A DNA stretch of 64,000 nt from Parapedobacter koreensis (GTDB lineage Bacteria > Bacteroidota > Bacteroidia > Sphingobacteriales > Sphingobacteriaceae): the NCBI RefSeq assembly GCF_900109365.1, contig NZ_FNZR01000002.1, forward strand, positions 496,001 through 560,000. The letters run 5' to 3'. The translations under genes and the position numbers were made by a program. The notes under the pieces are model-generated. The model was not told where the DNA came from. It did not search any database and worked only from the letters and a program-made list of their open reading frames with translations. This document shows positions 41,506 to 50,454 of the stretch, in pieces; within the stretch, counting starts at the first letter, position 1, and every line of letters starts with the position of its first letter.

Positions 41506-42648
41506 ATGGACGTGTGGGGCCAAATAGCCGAAATTGATTTTCTCGTTTTATCAGGAATATGCGTCCTGTTCTTCGTCTTTCAATTGTACTACCTGCTGTT
41601 CGTCTATAGCAAGCTAGCTTACTATAAAATCCCTTCTGCGCTGCCTGACATAACCCTTCCACCTTTATCGGTCATTATCAGCGCGCGCAATGAGGAAGAG
41701 AATCTACGGCGCAATCTGCCCGCCATTCTTGACCAAGCCTATCCAACATTTGAAGTCATTTTGGTCAATGATTACTCCGAAGACGACACAAAATGGTTAT
41801 TAAAAGATTTGTGCGCCCAATATAAGCACCTGAAAATGGTGGAAATCGCTGAGCACGTACGTCTCAAACATGGCAAAAAATTCGCATTGTCATTGGGCAT
41901 TAAAGCAGCCCAGTACGAGCATTTGATCTTTACAGATGCAGACTGTGTACCCCAGTCGGATCAATGGCTTCGGCACATGGCTTGTTCCTTCGACGGTGGA
42001 AAAGAAATTGTACTTGGCTATTCGCCTTATCTAAAAAAAACAGGCGTACTGAATGCGTTGATACGCTTTGAAACGTTCCACACCGCGATGAATTATCTTG
42101 CTTATGCGCTTAAGGGGAGTGCTTATATGGGCGTAGGACGTAACTTGGGCTATACGAAAAGTTTATTTTTCAGGGGCAAAGGTTTCGCCTCACACATGCA
42201 TATTTTATCTGGCGATGATGACCTCTTCGTAAACCAAAATGCGACACCGCAAAATACAGCCATCTGTATCCACCCCGAGTCCCATATCTGGAGCGAACCT
42301 AAAACCACGCTTTCAGCGTATTATCGGCAGAAAACCCGGCATGTTGGCGCTTCCAAGGCCTATAAGGCGAAGCATCGGCGGATGTTGGCTGCGCAGCTGA
42401 TCAGCGCATTTCTTTTCTACCTGTCCGCCATCGTCACTGTAGCGGTATTTCCGCAATATTGGTACATCATACTCGGAATTTACCTTTGCAGGATGTTTGT
42501 CCAGCTACTTGTGTACTACACCATCATGAAAAAACTCCAGACCAAGGGCCTCATCTGGGCGTTGCCATTGCTGGATATCATATTTTATAGCTACATATGC
42601 GTCAACGGGTTCTTTGCATTATTTAGGAAAGAAGTGAAATGGAAGTAA
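41506..42648 (+). CDS. Family 2 glycosyltransferase, membrane-bound
   Basis: This 380-aa protein has an N-terminal helix (about 12-35), then a GT2 domain with PPLSVIISARNEEENLRRNL, VILVNDYSEDD, FTDADCVPQSDQWL (metal-binding DAD) and a processive-type YYRQKTRHVG. Two to three C-terminal helices follow (about 290-370). It uses a nucleotide sugar to build a surface polysaccharide or lipid-linked glycan; acceptor and sugar are unknown. A -7 box TATCTTTGG lies at 41475-41483. The end overlaps rsmG by 10 bp. Confidence 0.9.
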   Translation: MDVWGQIAEIDFLVLSGICVLFFVFQLYYLLFVYSKLAYYKIPSALPDITLPPLSVIISARNEEENLRRNLPAILDQAYPTFEVILVNDYSEDDTKWLLKDLCAQYKHLKMVEIAEHVRLKHGKKFALSLGIKAAQYEHLIFTDADCVPQSDQWLRHMACSFDGGKEIVLGYSPYLKKTGVLNALIRFETFHTAMNYLAYALKGSAYMGVGRNLGYTKSLFFRGKGFASHMHILSGDDDLFVNQNATPQNTAICIHPESHIWSEPKTTLSAYYRQKTRHVGASKAYKAKHRRMLAAQLISAFLFYLSAIVTVAVFPQYWYIILGIYLCRMFVQLLVYYTIMKKLQTKGLIWALPLLDIIFYSYICVNGFFALFRKEVKWK

Positions 42649-43283
42649 CGCTCAATCCAACTGCCGATATTATTTATCGTTATTTTCCGAAACTATCGGA
42701 CGCGCAACGCCGGCAATTTCAGCAATTGGGCGAGCTGTACCCGTTTTGGAATGCCCAGATTAATGTGGTTTCACGCAAGGATATTGACAGTCTATACCTC
42801 CACCACGTGTTACATTCCCTTGGTATTGCCAAGTTTATCAACTTTGTACCCCATACGCGGATATTAGACGTCGGTACGGGCGGTGGTTTCCCTGGTATTC
42901 CTTTAGCTATTTTATTCCCGGAAGTCCACTTCCAGTTAGTGGATTCCATCGGCAAAAAAATCAAGGTGGTACGGGAGGTAGCCGCTGCCATTGGGTTGAA
43001 AAATGTAGAAGCGGATCATATCCGTGCCGAACAGTTGGATGAAAAATATGATTTCATCGTATCCCGCGCAGTAACGCGGCTAGTCGATTTTTATCCTTGG
43101 GTAAGCAATAAATTGTTGAAAAAAGACAAGAATGCAATCCCGAATGGCATCCTTTATTTGAAGGGCGGAAACCTCACCGAAGAAATCAGGGAAGCCCGCC
43201 TTAAGGCAGAAGTACATCCGCTTTCAGCTTATTTTGAGGAAGCGTTCTTTGAAACGAAACACCTGGTATATATCCCCGTGTGA
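42639..43283 (+). CDS. rsmG: 16S rRNA (guanine527-N7)-methyltransferase
   Basis: This 214-aa SAM-dependent enzyme (GidB) methylates G527 of 16S rRNA; its loss gives low-level streptomycin resistance in many bacteria. The SAM motif LDVGTGGGFPGIPLAILFP and the following LVDSIGKK and VSRAVTRL are diagnostic. The length is normal. The start lies inside the end of the glycosyltransferase gene (10-bp overlap). It ends 22 bp before the convergent DinB gene. Confidence 0.95.
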   Translation: MEVTLNPTADIIYRYFPKLSDAQRRQFQQLGELYPFWNAQINVVSRKDIDSLYLHHVLHSLGIAKFINFVPHTRILDVGTGGGFPGIPLAILFPEVHFQLVDSIGKKIKVVREVAAAIGLKNVEADHIRAEQLDEKYDFIVSRAVTRLVDFYPWVSNKLLKKDKNAIPNGILYLKGGNLTEEIREARLKAEVHPLSAYFEEAFFETKHLVYIPV

Positions 43284-43305
43284 CGCATCATGTCTTTTTG
43301 ATTAG

Positions 43306-43827
43306 CTAACGGTTTTGCAGCAAAGGCAATAACTTCACGGTAACCAGCAATTGCCCAACATGCCGTTGGGTATGTTCCGCTGCGTGAAACAGCAGCCCTA
43401 TCAATGTTGTAGGTATCCGTTTTCGCCCTAAGTGGCGGGTGTCCGTTAAATCTTTCTCGCCCATTTTCTGTAACCGCGCGATAGCAATGTCCACTTGTTT
43501 CCCAAATGCGGACACCAAATCTTCAGCGGTAATTCCAGGTAAGGCCTTCCCCTCTGATTGAAGGTATTCAAATTGCAGTTTGCTCAACGGCTTATCGGCC
43601 GCGTACGTAAACATCCGATCGATCACCCCTGTAATGTGCTGCAAATGAAATCCCACAGAGGCTACATCAGCAGGCATTACCCATAGGTGACTGTCGTCAA
43701 ATCCAGCCATATATCGTCCCATTTCCTCTTTAGCCTGCAATAAGGCATGTGCGACAGGTTGCAATAATGGTGGTACTCCTGGTATCGGGCCCCGCATCCA
43801 TACTTCGGGTTGTTGTCCAGTCTCCAT
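43306..43827 (-). CDS. DinB-family protein
   Basis: This 173-aa four-helix-bundle protein has metal-ligand histidines in LQHITGVIDRM and FHAAEHTQRHVGQL. The DinB/YfiT fold includes metal-dependent thiol-S-transferases (bacillithiol or mycothiol) and damage-inducible proteins. Which of these applies here is not clear. It is convergent with rsmG and divergent from dprA across a 100-bp gap. Confidence 0.85.
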   Translation of the reverse strand: METGQQPEVWMRGPIPGVPPLLQPVAHALLQAKEEMGRYMAGFDDSHLWVMPADVASVGFHLQHITGVIDRMFTYAADKPLSKLQFEYLQSEGKALPGITAEDLVSAFGKQVDIAIARLQKMGEKDLTDTRHLGRKRIPTTLIGLLFHAAEHTQRHVGQLLVTVKLLPLLQNR

Positions 43828-43927
43828 GTTGAGTTTTTTATCCGTTATAAAGTAGCCGAATATAACACTATTTTTTGCGGAAATCGACGCCTTTTTTGGC
43901 TGCTTTTCCGTATATTCGCTGAATCCT

Positions 43928-45022
43928 ATGAGCCTGCTTCATCAAATCGCATTGACTAAAGTGAGTGGTGTTGGTTCGGTACTCGGACGCCACCTTGTTT
44001 CCCATTTCGGAGACGCAGAAGCTGTATTTTCAGCAACTAAGAAAGCACTTGTGGCCGTTCCCGGTATCGGTACCCGCTTGGCGGAAACCATTTTGAATGG
44101 GAACGCGCTCCAGAACGCGGAAAATGAACTCCGCTTTATAGAAAAGCATCATATTCAAGTCCGCTTTTGGGGTAGCAAAGATTACCCTAAACGCCTTGCC
44201 GAATGTTCCGATGCTCCCCTATTACTCTATTATAAAGGGCATGCCGATCTGAATGCCCCACGCATGATTAGCATCGTGGGGACACGCAACGCCACTTCTT
44301 ATGGAAAGTCCGTTTGCTCCGAATTTATCCAGGCACTTTCATCCTATCATGCGACCATCATCAGCGGATTGGCCTATGGCATAGACAGCTATGCCCACCG
44401 TAATGCACTAACATTCGGCTTACCCACCATTGGCGTACTGGGGCATGGTCTCGACCGCATTTATCCAGCTACCAATCGCGAGATGGCAGCCCAAATGCTG
44501 GATTACGGGGGCTTGCTTACTGAATTCCCGTCAGGTACTAATCCCGATCGGCAGAATTTCCCGATGCGCAATCGCATCATTGCCGGTCTAGCCGATGTAA
44601 CTATCGTGGTAGAGGCCGCGACCAAAGGAGGCGCGCTCATCACCGCCGAAATTGCTAATACGTATAACCGCGATGTCTGCGCCTTTCCGGGCAACCTGAA
44701 CCAGGAGTTTTCGGCCGGATGCAATTACCTCATTAAAACTAACCGGGCACACCTCATCACTGGAGCGAAGGATTTGGAATACCTCATGAATTGGCTTCCC
44801 GATACCACGTCAGGCAGTTCCAGGCAACTGGGGTTACCGGTGACCCTCGATGTGCAAGAACAACATGTGTATGACATCATCCGTTCCATGGGCCAAATCG
44901 CTATTGATGATTTGTCATTACGGCTCCAATGGCCCCAAAGTAAATTGGCTATCACATTGCTTGAAATGGAGATAAAAGGTGTTGTTGCAGCACTTCCAGG
45001 CAAAGTGTATCGAATTACATAA
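43928..45022 (+). CDS. dprA: DNA-processing protein DprA
   Basis: This 364-aa protein protects incoming single-stranded DNA in natural transformation and loads RecA. An N-terminal helix-hairpin-helix ([21 protein letters not shown]) precedes the Rossmann-like domain with [47 protein letters not shown] and [22 protein letters not shown]-terminal winged helix (about 300-364) completes it. Its length is typical. The SRP RNA gene begins about 78 bp downstream. Confidence 0.95.
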   Translation: MSLLHQIALTKVSGVGSVLGRHLVSHFGDAEAVFSATKKALVAVPGIGTRLAETILNGNALQNAENELRFIEKHHIQVRFWGSKDYPKRLAECSDAPLLLYYKGHADLNAPRMISIVGTRNATSYGKSVCSEFIQALSSYHATIISGLAYGIDSYAHRNALTFGLPTIGVLGHGLDRIYPATNREMAAQMLDYGGLLTEFPSGTNPDRQNFPMRNRIIAGLADVTIVVEAATKGGALITAEIANTYNRDVCAFPGNLNQEFSAGCNYLIKTNRAHLITGAKDLEYLMNWLPDTTSGSSRQLGLPVTLDVQEQHVYDIIRSMGQIAIDDLSLRLQWPQSKLAITLLEMEIKGVVAALPGKVYRIT

Positions 45023-45065
45023 TCCACCTGCAAACCAATCGGTTGAATAACAAAAGCAATTTTTA

Positions 45066-45097
45066 TTGTGTATTCTTCCATTTTTTGCTACTTTTGC
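45066..45097 (+). promoter_or_regulatory. ffs promoter
   Basis: TTG (45066-45068), 20 bp and TACTTTTGC (45089-45097) match the Bacteroidota vegetative promoter. The RNA would start at about 45101. Confidence 0.7.
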
Positions 45098-45100
45098 GGT

Positions 45101-45196
45101 GGGTAAGTCTTTTACGACCAGCTCCCCGAGAACCCCCCAGGGTGGGAACACAGCAAGGGTATTGGGTTGAGCGGTGCGATAAAAGGAGCTTGCCCA
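45101..45196 (+). ncRNA. ffs: Signal recognition particle RNA (small, 4.5S type)
   Basis: This is the RNA part of the SRP, which with Ffh guides inner-membrane proteins to the translocon. The ends pair (GGGTAAG at 45101 with CTTGCCC ending at 45195, one G-U), followed by an inner CAGCTCC/GGAGCT stem. The apical domain has the conserved Ffh-binding internal loops: GGGAACACAGCAAGGG on one side and TTGAGCGGTGCGA on the other. A T-run (ATTTTTTATTT) just after the last stem would terminate it. A consensus promoter precedes it. Ends are good to about 5 nt. Confidence 0.92.
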
Positions 45197-45277
45197 TTTT
45201 TTATTTATACCCACCTTATTCACCGTATCCCCGTCTTCATCCAGCTAACCGCACCTTACTATTCCAACACAAGAGTA

Positions 45278-45310
45278 TTTGCATATCCACGCAACTTTAT
45301 CTAAGTTTGC
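45278..45310 (+). promoter_or_regulatory. accD promoter
   Basis: TTTG (45278-45281), 20 bp and TAAGTTTGC (45302-45310) form a full -33/-7 pair. Transcription would begin about 13-15 nt before the accD ATG at 45331. Confidence 0.7.
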
Positions 45311-45330
45311 ATCCCATAACGACGATTTGC

Positions 45331-46173
45331 ATGAGTTGGTTTAGACGTGAAAAGGCCGGAATAAGTACGGCAACCGAGCACAAAAAGGAAGCACCCGATG
45401 GCCTATGGAACAAGTGCCCATCTTGCAAAAAGCCTCTATTGAATATCGAACAAATTGAAAACAAGTATGTATGCCATTACTGCGGTTATCATTTACGCAT
45501 TGGTTCTGCTGCCTACTTTTCTATTCTTTTCGATGACAACCAATTTACCGAGCTGTTTGCGGATTTACGTTCGGGTGATCCGCTTCACTTCGAAGACACC
45601 AAAAAATATACCGAGCGGCTGGAGGAAAGCTATGCCAAAACAGGCCTGAACGATGCCATCCGTTGTGCACATGGTAAAATCGAAGGACAAGATTTGGTAT
45701 TGGCATGCATGGATTTCACATTCATTGGTGGATCGATGGGTTCTGTGGTCGGCGAGAAAATCGCCCGATCCATTGATTATTGCTTAAAACATCAGATTCC
45801 GTTTATGCTCATAGCTAAATCCGGCGGAGCGCGTATGATGGAAGCGGCTTTTTCCCTGATGCAAATGGCCAAGACTTCGGCTAAATTGGCCCTCTTGAAC
45901 GAAGCCAAAATACCGTATATTTGTCTATTGACCGACCCTACCACAGGCGGTGTCACAGCATCTTACGCCATGCTCGGTGACATCAACATCGCCGAACCCG
46001 GTGCACTCATCGGTTTTGCCGGCCCCAGGGTAATCAAGGAAACCATCAAAAAGGATTTACCGAAAGGTTTCCAGACATCCGAATTTTTGCTTGAACATGG
46101 CTTTTTGGACTTCATCGTCGATCGCCGCGAGCTCAAGCAAAAAGTAGCCTTATTCCTGAGGATGGTAAAATAG
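45331..46173 (+). CDS. accD: Acetyl-CoA carboxylase, carboxyltransferase beta subunit
   Basis: This 280-aa subunit with AccA moves the carboxyl group from biotin to acetyl-CoA, the first step of fatty-acid synthesis. The N-terminal zinc ribbon has CPSCKKP and CHYCGYH. The crotonase-fold core shows [37 protein letters not shown] and [18 protein letters not shown] 45331 (MSWFRREK) is the family start. The frame is open back to 45043, but that part crosses the SRP RNA gene and the promoter. Confidence 0.96.
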   Translation: MSWFRREKAGISTATEHKKEAPDGLWNKCPSCKKPLLNIEQIENKYVCHYCGYHLRIGSAAYFSILFDDNQFTELFADLRSGDPLHFEDTKKYTERLEESYAKTGLNDAIRCAHGKIEGQDLVLACMDFTFIGGSMGSVVGEKIARSIDYCLKHQIPFMLIAKSGGARMMEAAFSLMQMAKTSAKLALLNEAKIPYICLLTDPTTGGVTASYAMLGDINIAEPGALIGFAGPRVIKETIKKDLPKGFQTSEFLLEHGFLDFIVDRRELKQKVALFLRMVK

Positions 46174-46342
46174 GAAAGGATATATACCGTTATTGCCCTA
46201 CAACATGGCGGTCATGCGCGTATAAACACAAAACAATTAATTTTGTTTTGAATTCTAACATTTTTTCACATATTTGCGTCGTTCAAACTAAGTACCTTTG
46301 TTACCGAGCTCCGTATAACCCATTATAGGACTAATCGAAACA

Positions 46343-47317
46343 ATGCGAATGGCGAAAACGAAGTACCATTACAATTCACATACGCTGAAGTATGAGAAAG
46401 TAAAAACAACCACTAAAACCTTGGCACTACGAGTTCTTGGGTTTTTCACCAGTTCCTTTGCATGTGGAATAGCTTTGCTTTATGTAGGTTTTACCGTTAT
46501 CGATTCTCCGAAGGAAAAACAACTCAAACGGGAAGTAGATCAAATGGCACTGCAATATAACATCATGCAGGAACGCCTAAAACAAATTGACGCTGCATTG
46601 GAAAATATGCAACATCGGGATGACAACATCTATCGCATCATCTTCGAAGCAGATCCCATTGACCCCGATGTCCGCAAGGCAGGTTTCGGAGGTGTAAATC
46701 GTTATAAAAGCCTGGAACATTTTAGCAATTCTGACCTCATGGTCGAAACAGCCAAAAAACTCGACTATATATCCAAAGCGTTATACGTACAGTCCAAATC
46801 ATACGATGATTTAACGGAAATGGCCAAATCCAAAGCAGAGATGATGGCAAGTATCCCCGCTATCCAGCCTGTGGACAGCCGAAAAACCCGAGCCGGCGTC
46901 TCGGGTTTTGGCATACGTATACACCCCATTTACAAAATCCGAAAAATGCACGCCGGAATCGATTTCACAGCGCCGGTGGGCACACCGATATATGCCACTG
47001 GCAACGGCAAAGTAGAATCAGTAGGCATTGACGGGGGTTATGGACGTCGCATTGTTATCAATCATGGATACAACTATAAGACGCTTTACGGCCACATGAG
47101 CCGTTTTGCAGTAAAGGCTGGCCAACAGGTGAAACGTGGCGACCTCATCGGCTATGTAGGGAATACAGGCACTTCAACAGGCCCCCATCTGCATTACGAA
47201 GTACACAAAAATAACCAGCCTGTAAACCCCATCAACTTTATTTACAACGACCTTACGCCTACTGAATATGTGGCCATTTTGGAAGCAGCATCACAGGAAA
47301 ACCAATCCTTTGATTAA
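46343..47317 (+). CDS. M23-family murein peptidase, membrane-anchored
   Basis: This 324-aa cell-wall endopeptidase has one N-terminal helix (about 35-55), a coiled coil (about 60-100, EKQLKREVDQMALQYNIMQERLKQID) and a LytM domain (about 190-300). The zinc-site residues are H in HAGIDFT with D, and HLHYE near the end. It should cut peptidoglycan cross-bridges or act as an EnvC-like activator. A start two codons later (46349, MAKTKYHY) is equally likely. A TACCTTTGT box is at 46293-46301. Confidence 0.9.
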   Translation: MRMAKTKYHYNSHTLKYEKVKTTTKTLALRVLGFFTSSFACGIALLYVGFTVIDSPKEKQLKREVDQMALQYNIMQERLKQIDAALENMQHRDDNIYRIIFEADPIDPDVRKAGFGGVNRYKSLEHFSNSDLMVETAKKLDYISKALYVQSKSYDDLTEMAKSKAEMMASIPAIQPVDSRKTRAGVSGFGIRIHPIYKIRKMHAGIDFTAPVGTPIYATGNGKVESVGIDGGYGRRIVINHGYNYKTLYGHMSRFAVKAGQQVKRGDLIGYVGNTGTSTGPHLHYEVHKNNQPVNPINFIYNDLTPTEYVAILEAASQENQSFD

Positions 47318-47406
47318 CCTGCGCAAAAAAAATACCGGGTTTGTGTAAAAATTCGGGTGTAATTGTATCTTTGCAAGAAGGACTGTTTCATTTCTCTTCT
47401 TAATAC

Positions 47407-47742
47407 ATGCCATATAAAGAGCGCGAAATAACTAAACTTTATTACACAATGGGCGAAGTGACGACCATGTTCGGTGTCAATGCATCCCAGATACGGTTTT
47501 ATGAGCGTGAGTTTGACATCATACAGCCCAAGAAAAACAAAAAGGGCAACCGACTGTTCACCCCTGAAGATGTTGCCAATTTAAAAATTATCTTCAACTT
47601 GGTCAAAGACAAGGGGTATACCCTTCAAGGCGCTCGCGACTACCTGAAAAACAACAAGGGTGAAGCACGCGAAAACCAACGGGTTATTGACTCACTCCAA
47701 CGGTTGAAAGCTTTTTTGCTGGAAGTACGGGATAGCCTTTAA
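47407..47742 (+). CDS. MerR-family transcriptional regulator
   Basis: This 111-aa regulator has the MerR winged helix ([26 protein letters not shown], then [19 protein letters not shown]) and a short helical tail for dimerisation. There is no cysteine-based metal site and no effector domain, so it belongs to the short MerR type that is common in Bacteroidota. Its targets are unknown. A -7 box TATCTTTGC is at 47366-47374. The stop overlaps the fbp stop in TTAA. Confidence 0.9.
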   Translation: MPYKEREITKLYYTMGEVTTMFGVNASQIRFYEREFDIIQPKKNKKGNRLFTPEDVANLKIIFNLVKDKGYTLQGARDYLKNNKGEARENQRVIDSLQRLKAFLLEVRDSL

Positions 47743-48773
47743 TCATTTACGCCAATCGGCTGCTTTTGCTCCGATGATAATCGGATAAATTCTTCAACTT
47801 TTTCGACCATTTCAGTACTCCCAATAAAGATCGGTGTACGTTGATGCAACGATTCCGGTTGAATGCCAAGTATCCGGCAATATCCGTCGGTAGCCTTTCC
47901 TCCCGCCTGTTCAACAATAAATGCCAACGGATTGCATTCATACATCAATCTTAGTTTACCTTTCGGGTGTGATGAAGTGGTGGGATAAAGAAAAATCCCT
48001 CCTTTAATCAAATTGCGATGGATATCGGCAACCATCGAACCAACGTAACGCGAAATAAACGGCCGTTGGGTGATCTGGTCTTCCACTTGGCAATATTTAA
48101 TATAGTCCTTTACACCTTGTGGGAATTTAATATAGTTGCCCTCATTGATGGAATAAATCACGCCATTGCGCGGAATTTGCATATTGGGGTGGGACAGGCA
48201 AAATTCACCGATTGAAGGGTCAAGCGTGAAGCCATTTACACCTTTGCCCGTGGTATATACCAACATTGCCGAAGAACCATAAACCACATATCCCGCCGCC
48301 ACTTGGCAGACACCTTGCTGAAGGACTTCTTTTAACTGCACAGGTCCTTCGGTAGTCGTGCGTCTATAAATCGAAAAAATGGTTCCCACAGACACATTTA
48401 CATCGATATTAGATGAACCGTCTAATGGATCAATGCAGACAATGTATTTTGCGTTTTTTGATATCTCCGAATGGATAAAAATACAATCACCGTGCTCTTC
48501 GGAAGCGACCACGCAGCACTCACCGCCGCTACGCAATGCCGAGATGAACTGCTCATCAGCATACACGTCCAGTTTTTTCTGCCCTTCCCCCTGTATGTTG
48601 GTCGTACCATTGTCGCCGAGGATATCAACGAGGCCGGCTTTGTTGACCTCTCGATTCACAATCTTTGCCGCAATACCAATGTCGCGCAGCAGCCTTGATA
48701 ACTCCCCTTTGGCATAAGGAAAGTCCGCTTGTTTTTCAATAATGAATTGTCCCAGGGTAGTCACTGTGGTCAT
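47739..48773 (-). CDS. fbp: Fructose-1,6-bisphosphatase, class 1
   Basis: This 344-aa gluconeogenic enzyme turns fructose-1,6-bisphosphate into fructose-6-phosphate. The metal and substrate motif [22 protein letters not shown] is clear, as are [13 protein letters not shown] and GGIFLYP. The C-terminal [10 protein letters not shown] is usual for the class. A TTTG-20-TATTTTTGT promoter lies at 48815-48847 on the same strand, giving a leader of about 35 nt. It is convergent with the MerR gene. Confidence 0.96.
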   Translation of the reverse strand: MTTVTTLGQFIIEKQADFPYAKGELSRLLRDIGIAAKIVNREVNKAGLVDILGDNGTTNIQGEGQKKLDVYADEQFISALRSGGECCVVASEEHGDCIFIHSEISKNAKYIVCIDPLDGSSNIDVNVSVGTIFSIYRRTTTEGPVQLKEVLQQGVCQVAAGYVVYGSSAMLVYTTGKGVNGFTLDPSIGEFCLSHPNMQIPRNGVIYSINEGNYIKFPQGVKDYIKYCQVEDQITQRPFISRYVGSMVADIHRNLIKGGIFLYPTTSSHPKGKLRLMYECNPLAFIVEQAGGKATDGYCRILGIQPESLHQRTPIFIGSTEMVEKVEEFIRLSSEQKQPIGVND

Positions 48774-48814
48774 AAAATGAAATCAGTTAGTGTATTAATA
48801 TTATTTCATACACC

Positions 48815-48847
48815 ACAAAAATATAGACCAAAAACCAACAAAACAAA
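48815..48847 (-). promoter_or_regulatory. fbp promoter
   Basis: On the minus strand TTTG (48844-48847), 20 bp and TATTTTTGT (48815-48823) fit the consensus pair upstream of fbp. Confidence 0.65.
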
Positions 48848-48879
48848 GATTTAAAAATATCTTAGTGTAAAACTATCCT

Positions 48880-49374
48880 TTACCTTCCTGCTAGTTCGAT
48901 AACCTCTAATTGCTCAATACGATTATCATTGATGCTAAATCGTAAAAGCGTGCGAACCTTATGCCAACCTTGTTTTCCCGCAGCGCCCGGATTGAGGTGA
49001 AGGCATTGTAACTTTTGGTCATACAACACTTTAAGGATGTGCGAATGGCCACAGATAAAAAGCTTAGGAGGGTGGCGGTAGATGGTATCCCTTACCAATG
49101 GGGTATAGTGTCCTGGATATCCTCCTATATGGGTCATCCACACATCCACCGCCTCACAAGTAAACCGTAAGTTTTCCGGATAGACAGTGCGGATATCCTG
49201 TCCATCGATATTCCCATATACGCCCTTTAAGGGTTTGAAAGCAGCCAACGTATCCGCTATGGCAATGTTTCCGAAATCGCCGGCATGCCAGATTTCATCG
49301 CAAGATTCAAAATGCCGGAATATCGCATCGTCGAGGTAGCCGTGTGTATCTGAAAGCAATCCAATCTTGGTCAT
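48880..49374 (-). CDS. YfcE/MJ0936-type metallophosphoesterase
   Basis: This 164-aa single-domain phosphodiesterase has the calcineurin-like metal ligands: LLSDTHGY (D and H), WHAGDFG, YGNIDGQD, MTHIGGYPG and CGHSHI. Members hydrolyse phosphodiesters in vitro, and the natural substrate is usually unknown. It lies 23 bp downstream of the TrmN6-like gene on the same strand and is probably cotranscribed with it. Confidence 0.93.
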   Translation of the reverse strand: MTKIGLLSDTHGYLDDAIFRHFESCDEIWHAGDFGNIAIADTLAAFKPLKGVYGNIDGQDIRTVYPENLRFTCEAVDVWMTHIGGYPGHYTPLVRDTIYRHPPKLFICGHSHILKVLYDQKLQCLHLNPGAAGKQGWHKVRTLLRFSINDNRIEQLEVIELAGR

Positions 49375-49397
49375 ACTGGCTGCTAATATAAGAATTC

Positions 49398-50108
49398 CTA
49401 AAATGCCAGGAAAAAGTCTTCCAGTAACTTACGGTATGCGCCACTATAGACGCCTTTGTCTTCATAAATTATAAAATCCTGTTTGTCCCATATTCCCGCA
49501 TGAGGCATTTTACCGATGGCCAACAAATGGCGTATCACCGGTGCCGACCCAAAAGAACGGATATATTTTTCGCCCTGCATAATTAGCTGGCATTCTGTTG
49601 ATACTTTGGCCCTTACCTGCCCTGCCAACAAAGTAGGGAGGATAAGCTGCAAACTTCCCTCATGGCTGAGCCAACGGGCCGATCGCATTAATAATGCTGT
49701 AAAAAAGGTCATATCGGTATGCCTGGCCAGTTGCTTGCGCGCATCAGTATTCTTAAGTGAATGCAAAAAAAAGGGCGGGTTAGACACAATTAAATCATAC
49801 GATCCAGTGGGTTCAAAATCCTCCAATGCCACGGCATATGCCGTAGTCCGTGCGGCGTAAGAAGAAGCAATGAAATTCTTTCGTGCGGCATCGGCAGCTA
49901 TGGGATCAATTTCTATCGCATCAATTGTGGCTGAAGGAAACCGTTGGGCAAGCATTAAAGCAATAACGCCGGTACCTGTTCCAATATCTAACACGCGCAT
50001 CGGATTAGGGACAGTGGCCATGGCACCTAATAATACGCCATCGGTATTGATTTTCATAGCACACCCTGTCTGATCAATGGCAAACCGCTTAAACCTGAAT
50101 ACAGCCAT
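49398..50108 (-). CDS. tRNA1(Val) (adenine37-N6)-methyltransferase-like (TrmN6/YfiC)
   Basis: This 236-aa SAM-dependent methyltransferase has FAIDQTGCAMKINTDGVLLGA at the start, the SAM motif LDIGTGTGVIALMLAQRFP and the N6-adenine catalytic NPPF. The pattern fits TrmN6, which methylates A37 of tRNA-Val1. Start 50108 (MAVFRFKR) is chosen because a TAACTTTGG box at 50117-50125 ends 8 nt before it; a start at 50120 would overlap that box. Confidence 0.88.
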   Translation of the reverse strand: MAVFRFKRFAIDQTGCAMKINTDGVLLGAMATVPNPMRVLDIGTGTGVIALMLAQRFPSATIDAIEIDPIAADAARKNFIASSYAARTTAYAVALEDFEPTGSYDLIVSNPPFFLHSLKNTDARKQLARHTDMTFFTALLMRSARWLSHEGSLQLILPTLLAGQVRAKVSTECQLIMQGEKYIRSFGSAPVIRHLLAIGKMPHAGIWDKQDFIIYEDKGVYSGAYRKLLEDFFLAF

Positions 50109-50454
50109 ACAGATCTCCAAAGTTAGTAGAATATTTCAAAGCAAGCTCGCCGCAGCGAGCGGAGTATGCATTATTTATTTGATAAAGTCATGGATAGTTT
50201 CTAACATTGTATAGACGCTTGCATGCTGATTATGGATTTTGTAAATCTTAGGCTTATTTTTCTTCTATCTGAAAACAATTGATCGCTATCAAAAAAATAA
50301 CATGCACATTGCAGGTTTCCATCCGGTGGTTTGCCGAGGGGCAGACGATTCCAAAACAAAGATTCATCTGAGCAAATGTCAAAAAAAGTGCCCGCCTACA
50401 ACGCTGGCAGGACCGTCGTACGACAGGTAGGAATGATTATAACGGGATAAACTA
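50109..50454. other. 346-bp gap between the TrmN6-like gene and hutH
   Basis: No gene is seen here. It holds the -7 box of the TrmN6-like gene, a GCTCGC-CGCA-GCGAGC hairpin (50145-50160), the word CGCTATCAA (50284-50292) shared with the GMC upstream dyad, and a palindrome GTCGTACGAC (50415-50424) that lies 31-40 bp before hutH. The leader of hutH is probably long. Confidence 0.6.

Noticed and set aside
45043-45330. N-terminal extension of accD
   Set aside because: It runs through the SRP RNA gene and the accD promoter; the zinc-ribbon protein starts at 45331.
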